Shown: positions 1-12,487, numbered from the stretch's first letter. The stretch: DNA of 64,000 bases from Prostheceraeus crozeri (GCA_907163375.1 CAJQUW010001420.1:682001-746000), one strand, 5' to 3'. Notes: generated by a model not told the origin, from the sequence alone. Numbers and translations: made by a program.

Positions 1-1340
1 CGCAGGATATGGAAGCATGCTCATGAGACAACGCCACGCCGAGGCCAAGGAGAGGCTTGAGGTTCTCATCTATATATTTGCTATTTGTAAAATTTGTGCT
101 CAACTATGACAGATCGGCATTCAACCTTGAAGAGCCGTTACTAAACCTTGTCAACGGATGTGCCTATTCGACTTTGACATTTTTCTCAACCTAGAAACGT
201 CAAAGATCTTTCCTTCCCTGGATTTGTATTATGTTGAACGGTTTGAACGCTGTATGATTAAGTAGATGTTTTGTGTGTAGCAAATTTGATTAATTTCTTA
301 TCCCTTTTTCTATATTTGGATGGTCAAAACGGCGCATAAATCAATTTGTCCAAGATTTTGTTCAACCGCTTTCGTAAAGGAGTCGGTCAACAGCTCTCAA
401 CCTTATCTTATGAGTTATCTTATCTCAACCTTAACTGTCACAAAATCTTTTGAGTTGGTATGAGCAAATACCTGAAAAGATATCATACACAAAATTGAAT
501 AACATAGAGTCTCAACTGGTCACACTGGTCACGGAAATAAGAGACCTTGGGTCAAATAAAGGAGATCTTTGTAGTACATGCGGCATATTTAAGCCATGAG
601 GATAATCGGTCAACAGTTGATTTATAAATTTCATTTCTATTTTTTCTTTGAAGTTCAGTTCCATCGATTATTTCCAGTATGGAAACAAATATGTTATTTT
701 CCTGATGATCATGTTCCATACAATGGAAAGGCAGAACCTTGCTGTCATGGTCTGGACTTGTTACGCATGTCAAAACGGTTTGCACTGATCATTTTTTAGC
801 GAGATCATTCAGTTTACTAATATACATGAAAGCAGGGCTGCCACTCTTATCAAAAATAAAAACCGAAAAGTCAAATCGGAACGGGCCCCTAATTTACTTA
901 GTTGTGGCCCCTCTCAAAGTAAGAAACTTACGATCATTCGATATTACACAACCCGGCAAGTTTTGAAAGCGTTCAAGCAGAAATTAGGTCTGTTCTAATA
1001 AAGATGCTTCTGAATCATCACAGTTACTTCAATCCCTACATGAAGGCCTATGGATGATTTTACTTAACTGTTTCAAAGACAACTTTCTTCATTTCGTTCA
1101 AAAATTTTACATTAAAATTTATATTGCACTATTCTCGTGCAGCTTTGTCATTTTCTATTAATTGTGCCATGACGTCACACGGTGCAAGATCCCGTCTTTA
1201 TTGTGAAGAATTTTCATGAAACCACTAGGAAATTGCTGTTCAGCTGTTCGACGCTTGGAAGACTGCTTCAGCATAGCGGTCTCGTAACAGCAAATATCTT
1301 CATACAAAATCCATTGTCAGCGCGGTCTAAATGATTGGGA
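1..1340. other. Intergenic stretch, nothing recognised
   Basis: AT-rich sequence with no recognisable gene. A short open frame covers the first ~110 bases (frame 2, rich in Arg, Glu and Ala). It looks more codon-like than its surroundings but is too short and cut by the window edge to identify. The remaining short open frames look like chance. Confidence 0.4.
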
Positions 1341-1350
1341 TAGCATTTCC

Positions 1351-1790
1351 TTGAGACATTTTCTTTGGGAGAGCCAATTTTCTTTCGAGAAACCGAGATT
1401 GTGTGATAAAATATTTATTTCCATGCTGTATAAAAATATACCGAGCATAAAGTATAGGAGTATCTTCATGCAGAATGGAATGCCAGCGCACTACTACAGA
1501 CACATCGTAAATTATCTAAACAGCAATTTTCCTAAATCTTGAATTGACCGTCATGGGAGTCATGGTTCATCAGAGTCATCCTATGCATTTGGGTGAACTG
1601 GAAAACAAAGCTTTTCACCGTTTTTCTGCAGATCGACGAGCGATTGCGTAAAGATATGCTCTTGCGCTGTTGAACGAAGAATTAGATTGTGTTCGGTCAA
1701 ATAGTGAACAAGTAGAAAATGAATGCTATAGCGGTACTCGTGTTAATAACAGTTTACCTTTGAATCATATAGAAATTAATCATTAAGCCG
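1351..1790 (+). pseudogene. Decayed Tc1/mariner-type transposase fragment
   Basis: The open frame to 1542 ends in FMQNGMPAHYYRHIVNYLN. This lines up with the second catalytic block of the intact transposase at 41024-42088 ([10 protein letters not shown], then RSYLNDNFP). The catalytic Asp of that block is Asn here, and the frame stops right after NSNFPKS. Beyond the stop, the DNA keeps weak similarity to the family C-terminus in changed frames up to about 1790. This is a dead relic of the same transposase group. No terminal repeats were found. Confidence 0.6.
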
Positions 1791-1799
1791 CTAATTACT

Positions 1800-2990
1800 A
1801 TTGCATCAACAACTTTGAAATGATCACTGAGAATCCGCCACGTTGCATAAACAAAATAATTTTGGATCAATGTCACACAATAAATTGACGACTAAAAACT
1901 ATCGCATTAGCTCAATATGAGAAAACGGAGTTCTATTTTGTGCCCAAATATTACACATTACAGAAGCCATGCAACTCAATCTACTATTTAATCTGAAATG
2001 AGATGAGAGCAACATTTGATACAATCCATTACGGGAAATACTAATGTTTCTGGATCATTAGCGGTCATCCGTGCAGTATACCTGTAAAGATTCAGTAACT
2101 CACATGCAAACAAATCATCATCCGAAATACAGACATCTACAATAAATGAAATACACGCAGTTCAAATCTCATTCTGTACAGTTCGTTTCTAAACTTTGAA
2201 ATTTGCAAACACCAATGCAAATAGCCACTTCGTGTTTGCACTTCATGCACAAAGGTGAGCTACCGGATTTCCAAGCACATCTACCTACCGATGGTCTGTG
2301 GAGTGAGTTGTTGATTTACTGCACTGATGACGGCTAAAGTCAAAAACGCTTGCAGCTCAGCCTGAAGAAGCTACATCAGTACTTGTAGCTCCGGCAATGA
2401 TTCAAATCAAACCTTGCTCTCATCTCTTGTACTTCAAACATAATAAAAAACAATTACATCTAAGAACAACTTTTGACTTTCAAATAAGATTATGACAACT
2501 ATTCGATAAAGGTTGAGCCGCCATGGCGTGAGTAAACGCAAAATCAACACGAAAAGAAATCCTTGTCACTTCTACAGTTGTTTGAGAGATTTCAGTTTTC
2601 GCTGGTGTCTTCGCCGAAATTTAGCCGCTTTTGCAACAAGTGATCATACAAAATATTCTCCCTTGCGTTCCCGAAACCTTTAGTAGATTTTTCTTTCATA
2701 TTTTTCTGGCAGACGCTTCTTGAAAAACACGTTTTGGAAAGCATCAAAGCAATCAGACCTCAATTGATAATAGACACCATAACAGCGTATTAGAACTTTT
2801 TTGTCAAGTATTCCCACCTAAATATATTTCTTACTTCCAATCCTTGATTACTTGCGTTTCGTCCTGTTTCTTCAGGATTGACGAAAGAATCAATGAATTC
2901 CTTGTAAAAGAATCTTCTGCTCAAGAGTCAAGCAGATTTTAGAAAGCATCTGCTATGAATTTTATCACCATTGAAAATTGCAGGGTCTTT
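1800..2990. other. Intergenic stretch, nothing recognised
   Basis: No coding frame, RNA gene or terminal inverted repeat could be recognised in this AT-rich stretch. Confidence 0.4.
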
Positions 2991-2994
2991 AAGG

Positions 2995-3235
2995 TCCACT
3001 AACAATCTGCATAACCCCGTTCACAATTTTCAATAGCCCTACATAATCTAAAAAAGGCCCATATGCTCCTATCTTTAAGGGTGTTGTTCTCAATCCCATA
3101 GGCCCTTTACAATCTCAAGAGGTCTATTCATATCTAAAAAGAGCTCTTCAAAAACTGAAACAGTTGCTGTTCACAAACTCAAAGGGATGCTTCACAAAAT
3201 CTTATGGGTCCATTTCAAAATCTAAAACGCCAAGT
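2995..3235. repeat. Degenerate ~21-bp minisatellite
   Basis: About ten imperfect, head-to-tail units of 20-22 bp share a core like TTCACAATCTCATAGGGCCC. Well-kept examples are the units around 3075-3115 (CAATCCCATAGGCCC) and 3185-3215 (CACAAAATCTTATGGGTCC). Unit-to-unit divergence is high, so this is an old array. Confidence 0.55.
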
Positions 3236-3239
3236 TTTA

Positions 3240-3940
3240 GCAAATCTCCAACGCTAAGTCGCAAAGGAGAACTAACATGTCACAATCACAGGTCATGAGG
3301 CTATCGAGATGTACGAGATAGAGAGTCTCTGTTATTTGGGACTAGCACATCAAAGATTCGGCGGTTACAGTGGGGCGGTAATGTGTGTAGATGAATTTCC
3401 ACAATCTGTTGCCAGTCTGACGGATAAGGCAGATACTTTCCTGAGTGGTAGAGGTCACTAGAGTATACATGGCGTGTATAAGAAACGTATTGCTGATTTG
3501 TTGCATGCTTCCGCGACATGGGCAGTCAAAGTGGAAGCATCATACCTCACAGAGAACGGAAGCTAAAATGATACGAAGGATTTGTCCAATCAAACTTTGC
3601 GAGCGACCCTCGATGTGCGATCTATGAAAAATGCTTGGCTTGAATATTTTAGAAGTCGAGTTACGGTAAAATCTCTCTTACCGTAAAAACATTCTTAAAA
3701 AAATCATAGGCCCCATTTTTATGAAATTTTCTGTTAACAATGAAGAACTTCAAATTCGCGCTTAGACTTCAGAATTCGTTAGTTCGCGCCTAGAATGCCT
3801 ATTTCCACGCCAAGCGTTAATTCGCACCATAATCGGAACACTGCATGAAATAATTTAAAACTCATTGATCACAGATAGATCTAACCGAAAAAATGAAACT
3901 TTGTAAAGCGCGTAGTGAGCCGATGCATTTGAAAAATTCT
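3240..3940. other. Intergenic stretch with one small hairpin
   Basis: No gene recognised. A perfect 9-bp stem occurs at 3661-3669 / 3678-3686 (TTACGGTAA, 8-base loop, TTACCGTAA). It may be chance or the scar of a small element. Confidence 0.35.
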
Positions 3941-3944
3941 ATAC

Positions 3945-4530
3945 ATGAAAATCTGGATTTCCATCAAGCTCATGGTGTTAACGCCTATTGACCACGCGAT
4001 CCATGTTTCTGCAGCAGTTTTGGTCAAGAACGCAAATGGGAAATATCGCAGTTTTGTCGATTTCAAGGCGACTATGAACAGAAATGTACGAAATAGACAA
4101 ATTCATACTTTCTCAATGCATACTATTGAGGAGATATTTGCAGCAATTGATTCCTCTACAAAGTTTGCAAAGATGGATCTAACCAGCGCTTATAATCAAA
4201 TTGAATTAGAGGCGATGCGATATCTATTGTAAATACCAGGGAAGCACAATTTCAATATAACAGCCGTCGAATGGACATGAAAATGCCTCGTCAATCTTTC
4301 AGAAATGTATTGAAAAGGTCCTTAAGAATTTGCTTGGTGTCATAGTCTATCAAGATGACGCAATGATGCACACTGTATCTGACTCACAACTTCATAAGCG
4401 TATTATTCATACACTGAAAAGATTGGAAGAAAATTCAGTGACAGTTAAACGAAGCAAATACAAACTTTCACGTGATCCTTTGGCATTTTTAGGATATGTA
4501 TTCAGTGCCAATGAATAAATCCTGATAAAT
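3945..4530 (+). pseudogene. Gypsy-like LTR retrotransposon reverse transcriptase remnant
   Basis: The first part (3945-4232) reads like RT blocks of the gypsy family: a lead-in ending VLVKNANGKYRSFVDFKATMN, then FAKMDLTSAYNQIEL, where the Asp of the first catalytic block is kept. After a frame change, the segment 4280-4518 reads SIFQKCIEKVLKN, then GVIVYQDD, the YxDD-type catalytic box, and then LAFLGYVFS. At least one stop and one frameshift separate the two parts. No LTRs, protease or integrase were found nearby, so this is an internal fragment of a dead element. Confidence 0.75.
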
Positions 4531-4770
4531 CTATTTTATCAAGAATCGAAAAAATCCTGGTCCCCTACAATGCTCTTGAATTAAAATGTTTACGTGGCAT
4601 AGTGAATAATAATAAAGAATTTTTGAAAAACTTCGCAGAACTCTAGGTCTACTCCATTATATGAGGCTACTAAATTTTGGAATGTACGAAAGTGTGTGAT
4701 AAATCATTCATGGAATTAACAACAATGAAATTAAATAAACGATAGATCAAATTGCCATGCAAAAGATGTG

Positions 4771-4840
4771 CGGCTGGTAGGATTCGAACCTACGACCCAG
4801 GTTAACTAGACCTGTACTCTAACCAACTGAGCTACGAGCC
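4771..4840 (-). tRNA. tRNA-like gene, anticodon AGT (Thr-like), probable pseudogene, copy 1
   Basis: On the minus strand the sequence has a consensus pol III A box (TAGCTCAGTTGG) and B box (GGTTCGAATCC). A TTTT terminator lies a few bases past the 3' end. A 5-bp anticodon stem closes the 7-base loop CTAGTTA, giving anticodon AGT. The T arm (GTAGG/CCTAC) and D arm also fold. The acceptor stem is short and imperfect: GGCTCG on the 5' side against CAGCC on the 3' side, total 70 nt instead of about 73. The promoter looks intact but charging is doubtful. It could be a decayed tRNA or a tRNA-derived SINE head. Confidence 0.7.
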
Positions 4841-5072
4841 ACTTACGCGACTCTGTCAATTGGCAGGATCAAACCCTCACTCACCCCCACACATCAGTTG
4901 TCAAGGCAATAATAATCAATGAATAAATAACACGTCACAATTGTGACCGCCGACATTAAGGCAAGTAGCGGGGATCGATTGTCCACCAAAGCATCTTAAA
5001 CCATGTCATGAATGCAATTAACAACAATGAAATTAAATAAACGATAGATCAAATTGCCATGCAAAAGATGTG

Positions 5073-5142
5073 CGGCTGGTAGGATTCGAACCTACGACCC
5101 AGGTTAACTAGACCTGTTCTCTAACCAACTGAGCTACGAGCC
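5073..5142 (-). tRNA. tRNA-like gene, anticodon AGT (Thr-like), probable pseudogene, copy 2
   Basis: Second copy in the 302-bp tandem duplication. It has the same A box, B box, anticodon loop, TTTT terminator and shortened acceptor stem as copy 1. It differs by one base just before the anticodon stem (T for A on the + strand). Both copies share the acceptor defect, so the defect came before the duplication. Confidence 0.7.
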
Positions 5143-5639
5143 ACTTACGCGACTATGACAATTGGCAGGATCAAACCCTCACTCACCACCACACATCAGT
5201 TGTCAAGGCAATAATAATCAATGAATAAATAACACGTCACAATTGTGACCGCCGACATTAAGGCAAGTAGCGGGGATCGATTGTCTCATGGTCATGTGGA
5301 TGATGGGAACAATTTCTTCTTGGGACAAAATTGACATTCAAACTTATCATAAACCTTTACTTGCACTTTTCAGTCCTACATCTTCGATTCGGGATAGCAT
5401 TGGCATATTCCCAAAATTCATTCATTTTTTTCTGTTTCAGAATGACGAAGTGTGACTACGAAACCTACGATCTAGAATTAAATGAAACTGCTGATTCAAT
5501 GTCATGCACTGATTTTAATCAAGACCATTAACGAAATTAATCAAAACAGAATATAATCATGATTCATTTTTGCAACGCCTGAAAGAATAAATAATCAATG
5601 GCAACTGTAAGCAATTTACAATCCTAGAAAATGTATTTC

Positions 5640-6965
5640 AGCGAGTTATCATCTTTCAACAGCTGAGACGAAGCTATGCGATGTGGCGCTTAGATATGGC
5701 AGCATCGCAATCGCTATTCAGTTCTTGATGTAGCTCATCAGTTTCATAGTGGCATGAGAGCAACTGCAATATTTTTACCCCAGCTAAATTGGTACCGGTA
5801 TGTCGAGAGTATGATTCGGGGAAATGACATCCTCAAATCAAGTAGACCACGGGCAATCAATTCTACAGATAAGTGAAAGAAAAATGATTTTCCATGGCCA
5901 ATTTTGCATCCTGACTGGACTTATAATCAGAAAATCGAAACACTTATGTTATCCCAAATTCTGCATCAGGATGGCTAGAGAGTTTCAGTGCGAAGAAAAG
6001 ATAAGGAACTGGTACTCCAATAGTAATACTGGTACCGCTAATAGAATATAACATCAAGAGACAAGAGGATGAAGACAATGCTAGGAAACGGAAGGAAGCG
6101 ACACTCAAAACACTTAGAAAAAGAGGAGTGTTTGATCTGGAAATGTGGTCGGATGGCTCGGTAAACAATCAAAAGGGTGGAGGAGCTGCTGCAATTTACA
6201 AAAACGGAGTCGAAGATACACTAACAGTTGTGAAAGCTGATGCCGGAAAAATGGCATCCTGCCTCAGATCGGAGTTGACTGCTATTCATGCAGGCCTGAG
6301 TTGAAATATTGACCAAAAAGCAATCGATCGATGCAAGACACTTTCGATGTGCACAGACTCAATCATTGATCATTGATCAAAGTATTGATGGTTAGACCTC
6401 TTGCAAAGCAAGATTGCATGCAAGCTGATGTTTTGTAAAAAATCCTGAAAATAGTGGAACAATTGGACAACGTCACATTCCAGTTTGTTTCAGCTCACTA
6501 TGATACTGAGAAAAATGAGCGGGCGGAATTAACTGCCAATGACACTATGCATTCTGAGACCGGGGAAATATCGAATGCCAAGCAACTAAGGCAACAAGTA
6601 ATGAAATGATTAATCAAAAATGAACCAAAAATGGACAACCGAACTAAGACAAGATACAATAAAAGCCAAGATGCTTGGAAATGAAAGCAGCTGAAAAACA
6701 TATATCGATTCACTAAATAGGAACACTTTATCATTTCTCGGAGATGTGGCGAATCTAAGTGGTCAGGAAAATTTCCCCGGAGATTAAATGAAGACATTGA
6801 GGAAGAATGATCATGGTGCCACTCGGTGACTGAGGTGGTGGATTCCATATTCCGAGAGTGTAGTGCCAGGAAGATGCGGAATGCACTGAGAAGCCACAGA
6901 ATCACCGACAGTGAAGACTTGAATAAATCAGACAAATTCAATGATACTGTAGATTTCGTCCGCGA
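5640..6965 (+). pseudogene. Non-LTR retroelement remnant with RNase H domain
   Basis: From about 6070 the + strand encodes an RNase H core: MWSDGSVNNQKGGGAAAIY holds the first Asp, LRSELTAIHAGL the Glu and MCTDS the second Asp. Farther on, VEQLDNVTFQFVSAHYDTEKNERAEL resembles the fourth RNase H block. A short stretch near 6820-6880 (EVVDSIFRECS) resembles the tail seen after RNase H in some non-LTR elements. Several stops and frame changes break it. The part from 5640 to 6050 weakly resembles the region between RT and RNase H. RT itself is missing, so this is a 5'-truncated, dead copy. Confidence 0.6.
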
Positions 6966-6969
6966 AAAT

Positions 6970-9900
6970 TGTAGACTTATGAGCGTCTGGAAACATATAC
7001 TTTGTGTTTGCCATGAGCGCTAGCCCAGATACGGGACACAAAAAGAAAAAGTTGGAAAAAAAACCTGCCCCCCTGAAATGTGCCCGTGTCCACCGCTGAA
7101 TATTTGGTCTGGCTTCAGCGCTGGCATACACTCGAATGAAACCTTTGTTCAAGCGATTCGGCATAACGTTAACCTTGAGTTCAAAAAGATGGTTTGAGGG
7201 AACTTGATCCGTAAAACTCTGCTCACGTCTATTCAATGAAGATTGCTTTTCATAGGAATATCGCAACAAAACAATGCCACAACACTCATGAAATGCAATA
7301 AATAGGTGACGTTCTGAACTACATTTATTTTTCAATAAACAATACTTGCTTATTCACAATAACTAATTTCAAGAAAACTTTAGTAGATGTCGCGAAACAT
7401 TTGCTTTGAAGCTGTGATAGTCGCTTCAAAATATTACGTACATACAAATTGAATCATTTACATGTAAAGTCCCGCAATGAAACACACCGTTCGAATTTTC
7501 GAACATTCAAAAAACGATGAAATAATCAGAAACCACTGCATTCAACATTAAATATTCATTCTTGAACTTTAATTTGATTTTACTATGCAGAAATTATTAA
7601 TATGAGACTTGTAAACGGGTTATCATGCTAATCGGAAAAATTTAATTTCGCGCTGGCGTTCACAGTTACTGTTTGTTTTTCACATTAAGCAGTATAAACA
7701 AAGTGGCAGATTATTGACTAAAATTCTGAGGGTCAAAATTTAACCCAATTTTCTATTTTCCTAGCCGGATTGTACAGCCACATTGAGAAGCGACAAATTA
7801 GATAGGAAAACACTATTATGTTCACTTATTACTTCATCTGACAGTTCAGTCGATGGAGTGCTAAATAGGCATAATAAGCATTAAGGTCTATGGGTAGCTC
7901 ATGACATCAGAATTCTTGCTTGTTAAAATTGAGTCCAAGCACATGACTCCGAGGATGAGATAGTATCTTCAATATTGCTGGAATTACGTTGGAATAGTCC
8001 CAAGGATTTTTGATGCGCTAGACTTCAGTAGTGCACGTTTTAATGTTATTTATTCAACAGCTTTGTATATCAGCAACATTGCAAGAAGCAGCAAAAAGCA
8101 TAGAACATAACGGGCGCAGAGCATGCTATAGAAATTGGGTGATCTAAATTTCATCATCTAGAAGCAGCTAGTAATCAACATCTATGATAGACATTATTTG
8201 ATCCATAGATTCGATATCATTTGAAATCCAAATACTGAGCAGTTAGTCAGTCGTGTTGGTCATGCGACAATGTCAATTAAGCTGCAGACAATCAAAAATT
8301 GCTTTTAGATCAACATGTTTCCATTTCATCACAAGCATCTACCCACTGAGATGCATCTGTCCACCTATGAAGGTGAGCCCGTTGAGCCCACTTTCCCAAG
8401 GATCGTTGTGAAAAAAAATAAGGATCATAATAAATGGCGATGTTTTCATTAATTACGGTATTATGAACACGATATTTGTGTAAAAGGCTTTTAAACTTAG
8501 ATAAATGTGTAAAGGGCTATTTTATTGGATATCTTTGATCATAGACATCGAACATCGAGCCCAGTTGTTGACGTTCGATGTCTATGTCTTTCATGTACAA
8601 AGAAGCAAATGATCATGTGCGCGAAACACCATGGGGATGAGATGGATAACGTAGATAGGAGATATCGATGGAGGAGAGAAAAAGATGTCATCAGGCATCA
8701 TCAAATATCAGGTAACATCGTCAAAGAAATCGAACACTGCATCGACATATGATTAAAATCATAGTTCTAATATGCATATAGTGAAGATAAGAACATACAC
8801 AGAGTAGGATTTTTCTCAAAGAGAGCATGGTTTACTTTTTGAGAAGATGGAGAAAATCAGAAAATAATGCAGAACACTTGAGATGTTGTACTGAGGTAAT
8901 ACTTTAATGATTCCAGTTATGGCGGTTGTTTACATTTAAAGTTCACGTGATAATTGGCGACTCTCCACTCAGCTGCCTTCACTGCTATTACAAATACGCT
9001 TTTATTATTCGGCAATAGTAATAAATTCGGCAATAATATATTTTATTAACTGTTAATCCAATGTTACTTGTTCGAATCACATCATAGCTCATAGATATGT
9101 GCCCTAAAAAAAGCACAAAACATATTCATGTCTCAGGGCATATAGCCATTAAACATCAATCATTTACGAGCGCCATTACTATTTTATGTAAACGGAAGGG
9201 CCGTTAGAGGACGAACGTGGAAACACAAGAAATTAGTTTCTCACCAATTATTTGTGTCAAACGTTTTCAAAGTTTTGTCGTTTTTAGACAAGTAACTTCA
9301 CACTGAAGCCACTCACCATTGTCCAGGTGTGTGTTTTTAAGTCAAATAAAATTATTTTCAGGACTGAATTTTGCTCAGTAAACATGATTTTTTGAGACTT
9401 TACCGAAAAAAAAGTTATTTTTTGAGAGTCATTATGGAATGGCAAACTTCTATTAACGTCTACATTTAATGCGCCAGCTCACATATTTTATGATGGCCCA
9501 CAAATCTACGATGATTGGAGCATTAGCTTCGATGAGACTGAGGAAACCTAAAACTGATTTTTCGGTAAATTGGGTGTAGGCCTATATGTTCCGGTAAATT
9601 GGCTTTTTAAAAAGATTAGACGAGGATGAATGTCGATGCCATTTGAAATTCTAACAAGCTCTATGGGCCTACATGCAGAGTTTAGCCCTGTTCTCAACTC
9701 TATACTCAGATTCGACACATCTGCAGATAAGCCTACAACTGGCCATCTGAAGTTGAATCGTTAATAGGAATGTCGTCACTCTATCGATGGTACCCCACGC
9801 TTGCCGTCGCACAGCTTCTTCTATCTTGCATATCTTACATATATCACAGAAGACTGGCCAAAATCGGCACTATTTAGCAGGCCCTAATAGGCATACACGA

Positions 9901-10350
9901 CCGATGTAGACCATCATGCAGATGGCTGAGCAAAGTCACGATCATGCTCCTCTTAGGGAAAATTCGTCAAGGAAAAGTAACCTTAATCGTGTCTTCAGTC
10001 TTGTTGTAGCGAATCCGCTTTATCATCACAGTCGAACACCTGTGTTCACACTCATCTTTCCTTTGCTCCCATTTTTCTAGAAATTGATGTGCATCGACAG
10101 TGGAAGGCGCGGGACGGATATTTTTGAAAGCCGTCGTCGTTTTAACTCCGCTAAACTTAAGCTCCGAGGTCGAAACTGCACAGTTTTTTTGACGTAGGCC
10201 TCTTTGCCGGAGTCCAAAAAGTTAAACAGGTACTTATTCAACACACATTTCAGAAAAATAAGATGTCCAGTATTTTTGATCATATCGGAGCTAGGCATCG
10301 TATATCCTACATTTCTTTTGCAATAAGGAATGTAGCCTAGTTTTACTCCA
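6970..10350. other. Long AT-rich intergenic stretch
   Basis: No gene recognised. The longest minus-strand frame (6928-7335, 135 codons) has no motif I know and mixed, low-complexity sequence. A perfect 14-bp stem with a 19-base loop sits at 8540-8553 / 8573-8586 (CATAGACATCGAAC and its complement). No terminal repeats of an element were found around it. Confidence 0.4.
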
Positions 10351-10356
10351 CCTCAT

Positions 10357-10552
10357 CTAGACCTACCGATGATGTTGTTTGTGAATTACTAACGAAATTT
10401 TTCATTCATGAGAATCAAACTTCCGACTTACTCTAGATATGGCAAATACATTTTAGCAGTTGAAAAAAAGTGCGCTGATGAGTCACGAGAAAGCACGTTC
10501 GCATGAATGAAGGATTTCGTTGTAATCCACGAACAATATTATGATGGGTCTA
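10357..10552. repeat. Small hairpin element (MITE-like inverted repeat)
   Basis: The left side (TAGACC, then GTTTGTGAATTACTAACGAAA and TTCATTCATG) is repeated in reverse complement on the right side up to GGGTCTA. The arms are about 55-60 bp with several mismatches around a centre near 10455. There is no coding capacity. This looks like an old foldback MITE. A target duplication could not be fixed. Confidence 0.5.
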
Positions 10553-11841
10553 CTTGAGGGTTAATTTAAACTAGCTTGTGGACTACAATAAATATACATT
10601 AATGATAAATATTCCAAAACAATCAAGAATGCTGGATATCCCATTCCTGAAATGTGTCTGTGCGATACTTTTTGGATTCAGACAAAAGCATCGAGGAAGC
10701 ATTCGTGGTTTCGATATCGAAGCATAAGTTTAGTCTAATAAAAATCACGACTGGCCCTACTTTAGTCTCCTGTGCCTGACAGCTGTATACCTATGCTAAA
10801 AGCGTGACTACGAAGCATGGGCTTAATTAACTAAGTTCTGAGTTCGTTATTATGTAGCACGCCTTTTTAAGAGTTATCTAAGTAGTACTGGTCATTAATA
10901 AAATAGCATGGAAATGACTTCCGATCGAGTAAAAGTTTCCTTCAAAGCACTGTGACACTGAAATTGATGTAAGTATAAGTGGGCTATTTAAAGCTAATAT
11001 TACATAGGCATATATCACATGTAAGTCTATATGATTCATCTTGTGATGAATGATTCAGATTTAATCAGAAGCTAATCAGTAAATTCACTATGCATTGGAG
11101 AAGATTGCTGCTGAAAGTTTGATAAGAAACAGCTATGCTGGGATTTTGTAAAATTGTATGCCTAAATACTAGTATTCCTCGATACTGAGTTCATGTAATT
11201 GAGAGATTAATAAAATTTGCATTGACTTATTGAAAGCGCAAATTAAGATGAGTTCTATCTTCCGGATTCCGGTGCACAGGCCATGATCTGTATTATTCTA
11301 TCTGTGTCGGTTAGTATATTGCATTACTTGGCTTTGCGTGTATCTATGTAGGCATATTTCTTAGTCGGTTGTGTTCCTTTTGACTAACGCTTGTTTAGTG
11401 ATCTTTTTATTCATGAGCTAAGCTACCTTTGTGCATCGTTTTGATTGGTAGTGCAAATCAAAAGGCAAAATGGTGTGACTTTGGAAGTAGATAAGCCGAC
11501 ATACCGGTAACTGTACTTTACTTTAGTAACTAAAACCATGAACCATCAATTTTGTCTTAAATCAAGACATCAGGCATTCACTAATGCTATTTAAGACATT
11601 CCTTGTCCCAATAAAAATGATAAATGTACCTTTGACATCTTAGGCTATCTACACCTGCTGGCTACGTAGCCGTTCATACCAGCAAAATTTTTTACCGATC
11701 AGTACGACGAGACCAAAAGAAAATACGATGTTATCACTGATCATTCCTAAGACTCAGGTTTGTACTACACGGTAACATGCAAGTGTTTCATGTTGATATT
11801 TTCACAATCGTTTGTTCCATTTCGCCAAAGTCATACCGGTA
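10553..11841. other. Intergenic stretch, nothing recognised
   Basis: No coding frame or repeat boundary recognised. Confidence 0.35.
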
Positions 11842-12035
11842 TGGGGTGACCTTGGACACTGAAGTTTAAAAAACAAAAGAAAGAAATGTATGATGGTAGT
11901 AATTCTTAAACATATTAAGTAACATATTGTACTAACACAAATGCAACTTTTGATATCAATTGTTTATACTTTTTTCTACTTTAAAGAAATATATTGAATT
12001 TAATGTAAACTTCAAAACTGTCCAAAGTCACCCCA
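11842..12035. repeat. 194-bp MITE-like inverted repeat
   Basis: The ends are inverted copies: TGGGGTGACCTTGGACA at the left and TGTCCAAAGTCACCCCA at the right. The match continues inward (TGAAGTTTA against TAAACTTCA). The arms are about 29 bp and the middle is AT-rich and non-coding. The size and shape fit a MITE; no clear target duplication. Confidence 0.55.
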
Positions 12036-12487
12036 TTTTACGTTACCCTATTCGGGTCTATTTTGTAAATTACTTTTATTCGAATGTCTACCACTTGCAA
12101 ACATTTTGTATGATGACTGTAGCATGTCGATTATTAATGTGCGTGGAGTGCTTCACAAATATGAGTCTGTAAGTCACATCATTATCATATATTATTCCAT
12201 AAACATTCATTAGAGTATTGGAAATTCAAATGTTATGTATCGGGTTACCACTTACCCGATATGTAAAGCTTTAGTAATTGAGCATTGTAAATTGTCATAC
12301 TTGTGTATTTTCCTAATCTGTTAATAATAATGTTTGGGCATCTGAAAGTCGTCTATTTTTTTTTACTGAATTTTCACCCCTAGCACAGCTATGAGCCATG
12401 AACGAAGCTAGGGGTTACTCAATGAAAAACTAATAAATTGTATTACTGTAAATAAATAAAAGAAAAAAAACAGATCTTATAATCTGA

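Larger units (their letters stand above)
4713..5285. repeat. Tandem duplication, 302-bp period, two copies
   Basis: Copy 1 (about 4713-4983) and copy 2 (about 5015-5285) match at a constant offset of 302 bases with only a few substitutions, for example TGTACTCT versus TGTTCTCT. The 31-base spacer is not repeated after copy 2. Each copy carries one tRNA-like gene on the minus strand. The near identity points to a recent duplication. Confidence 0.9.

Noticed and set aside
2995-3235. CRISPR-like array of 21-bp repeats
   Set aside because: Units are adjacent without spacers, highly diverged, and the window is clearly eukaryotic with spliced genes.
6498-6941. 147-codon minus-strand open frame
   Set aside because: It lies antisense to the RNase H-type retroelement remnant, whose motifs are on the + strand.
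6928-7335. 135-codon minus-strand open frame as a gene
   Set aside because: No recognisable domain and no plausible splice or promoter context; part of it overlaps the end of the RNase H-bearing relic on the other strand.
11660-11671. 12-bp perfect palindrome GGCTACGTAGCC as a regulatory site
   Set aside because: A single short palindrome with no gene beside it; expected by chance in 64 kb.
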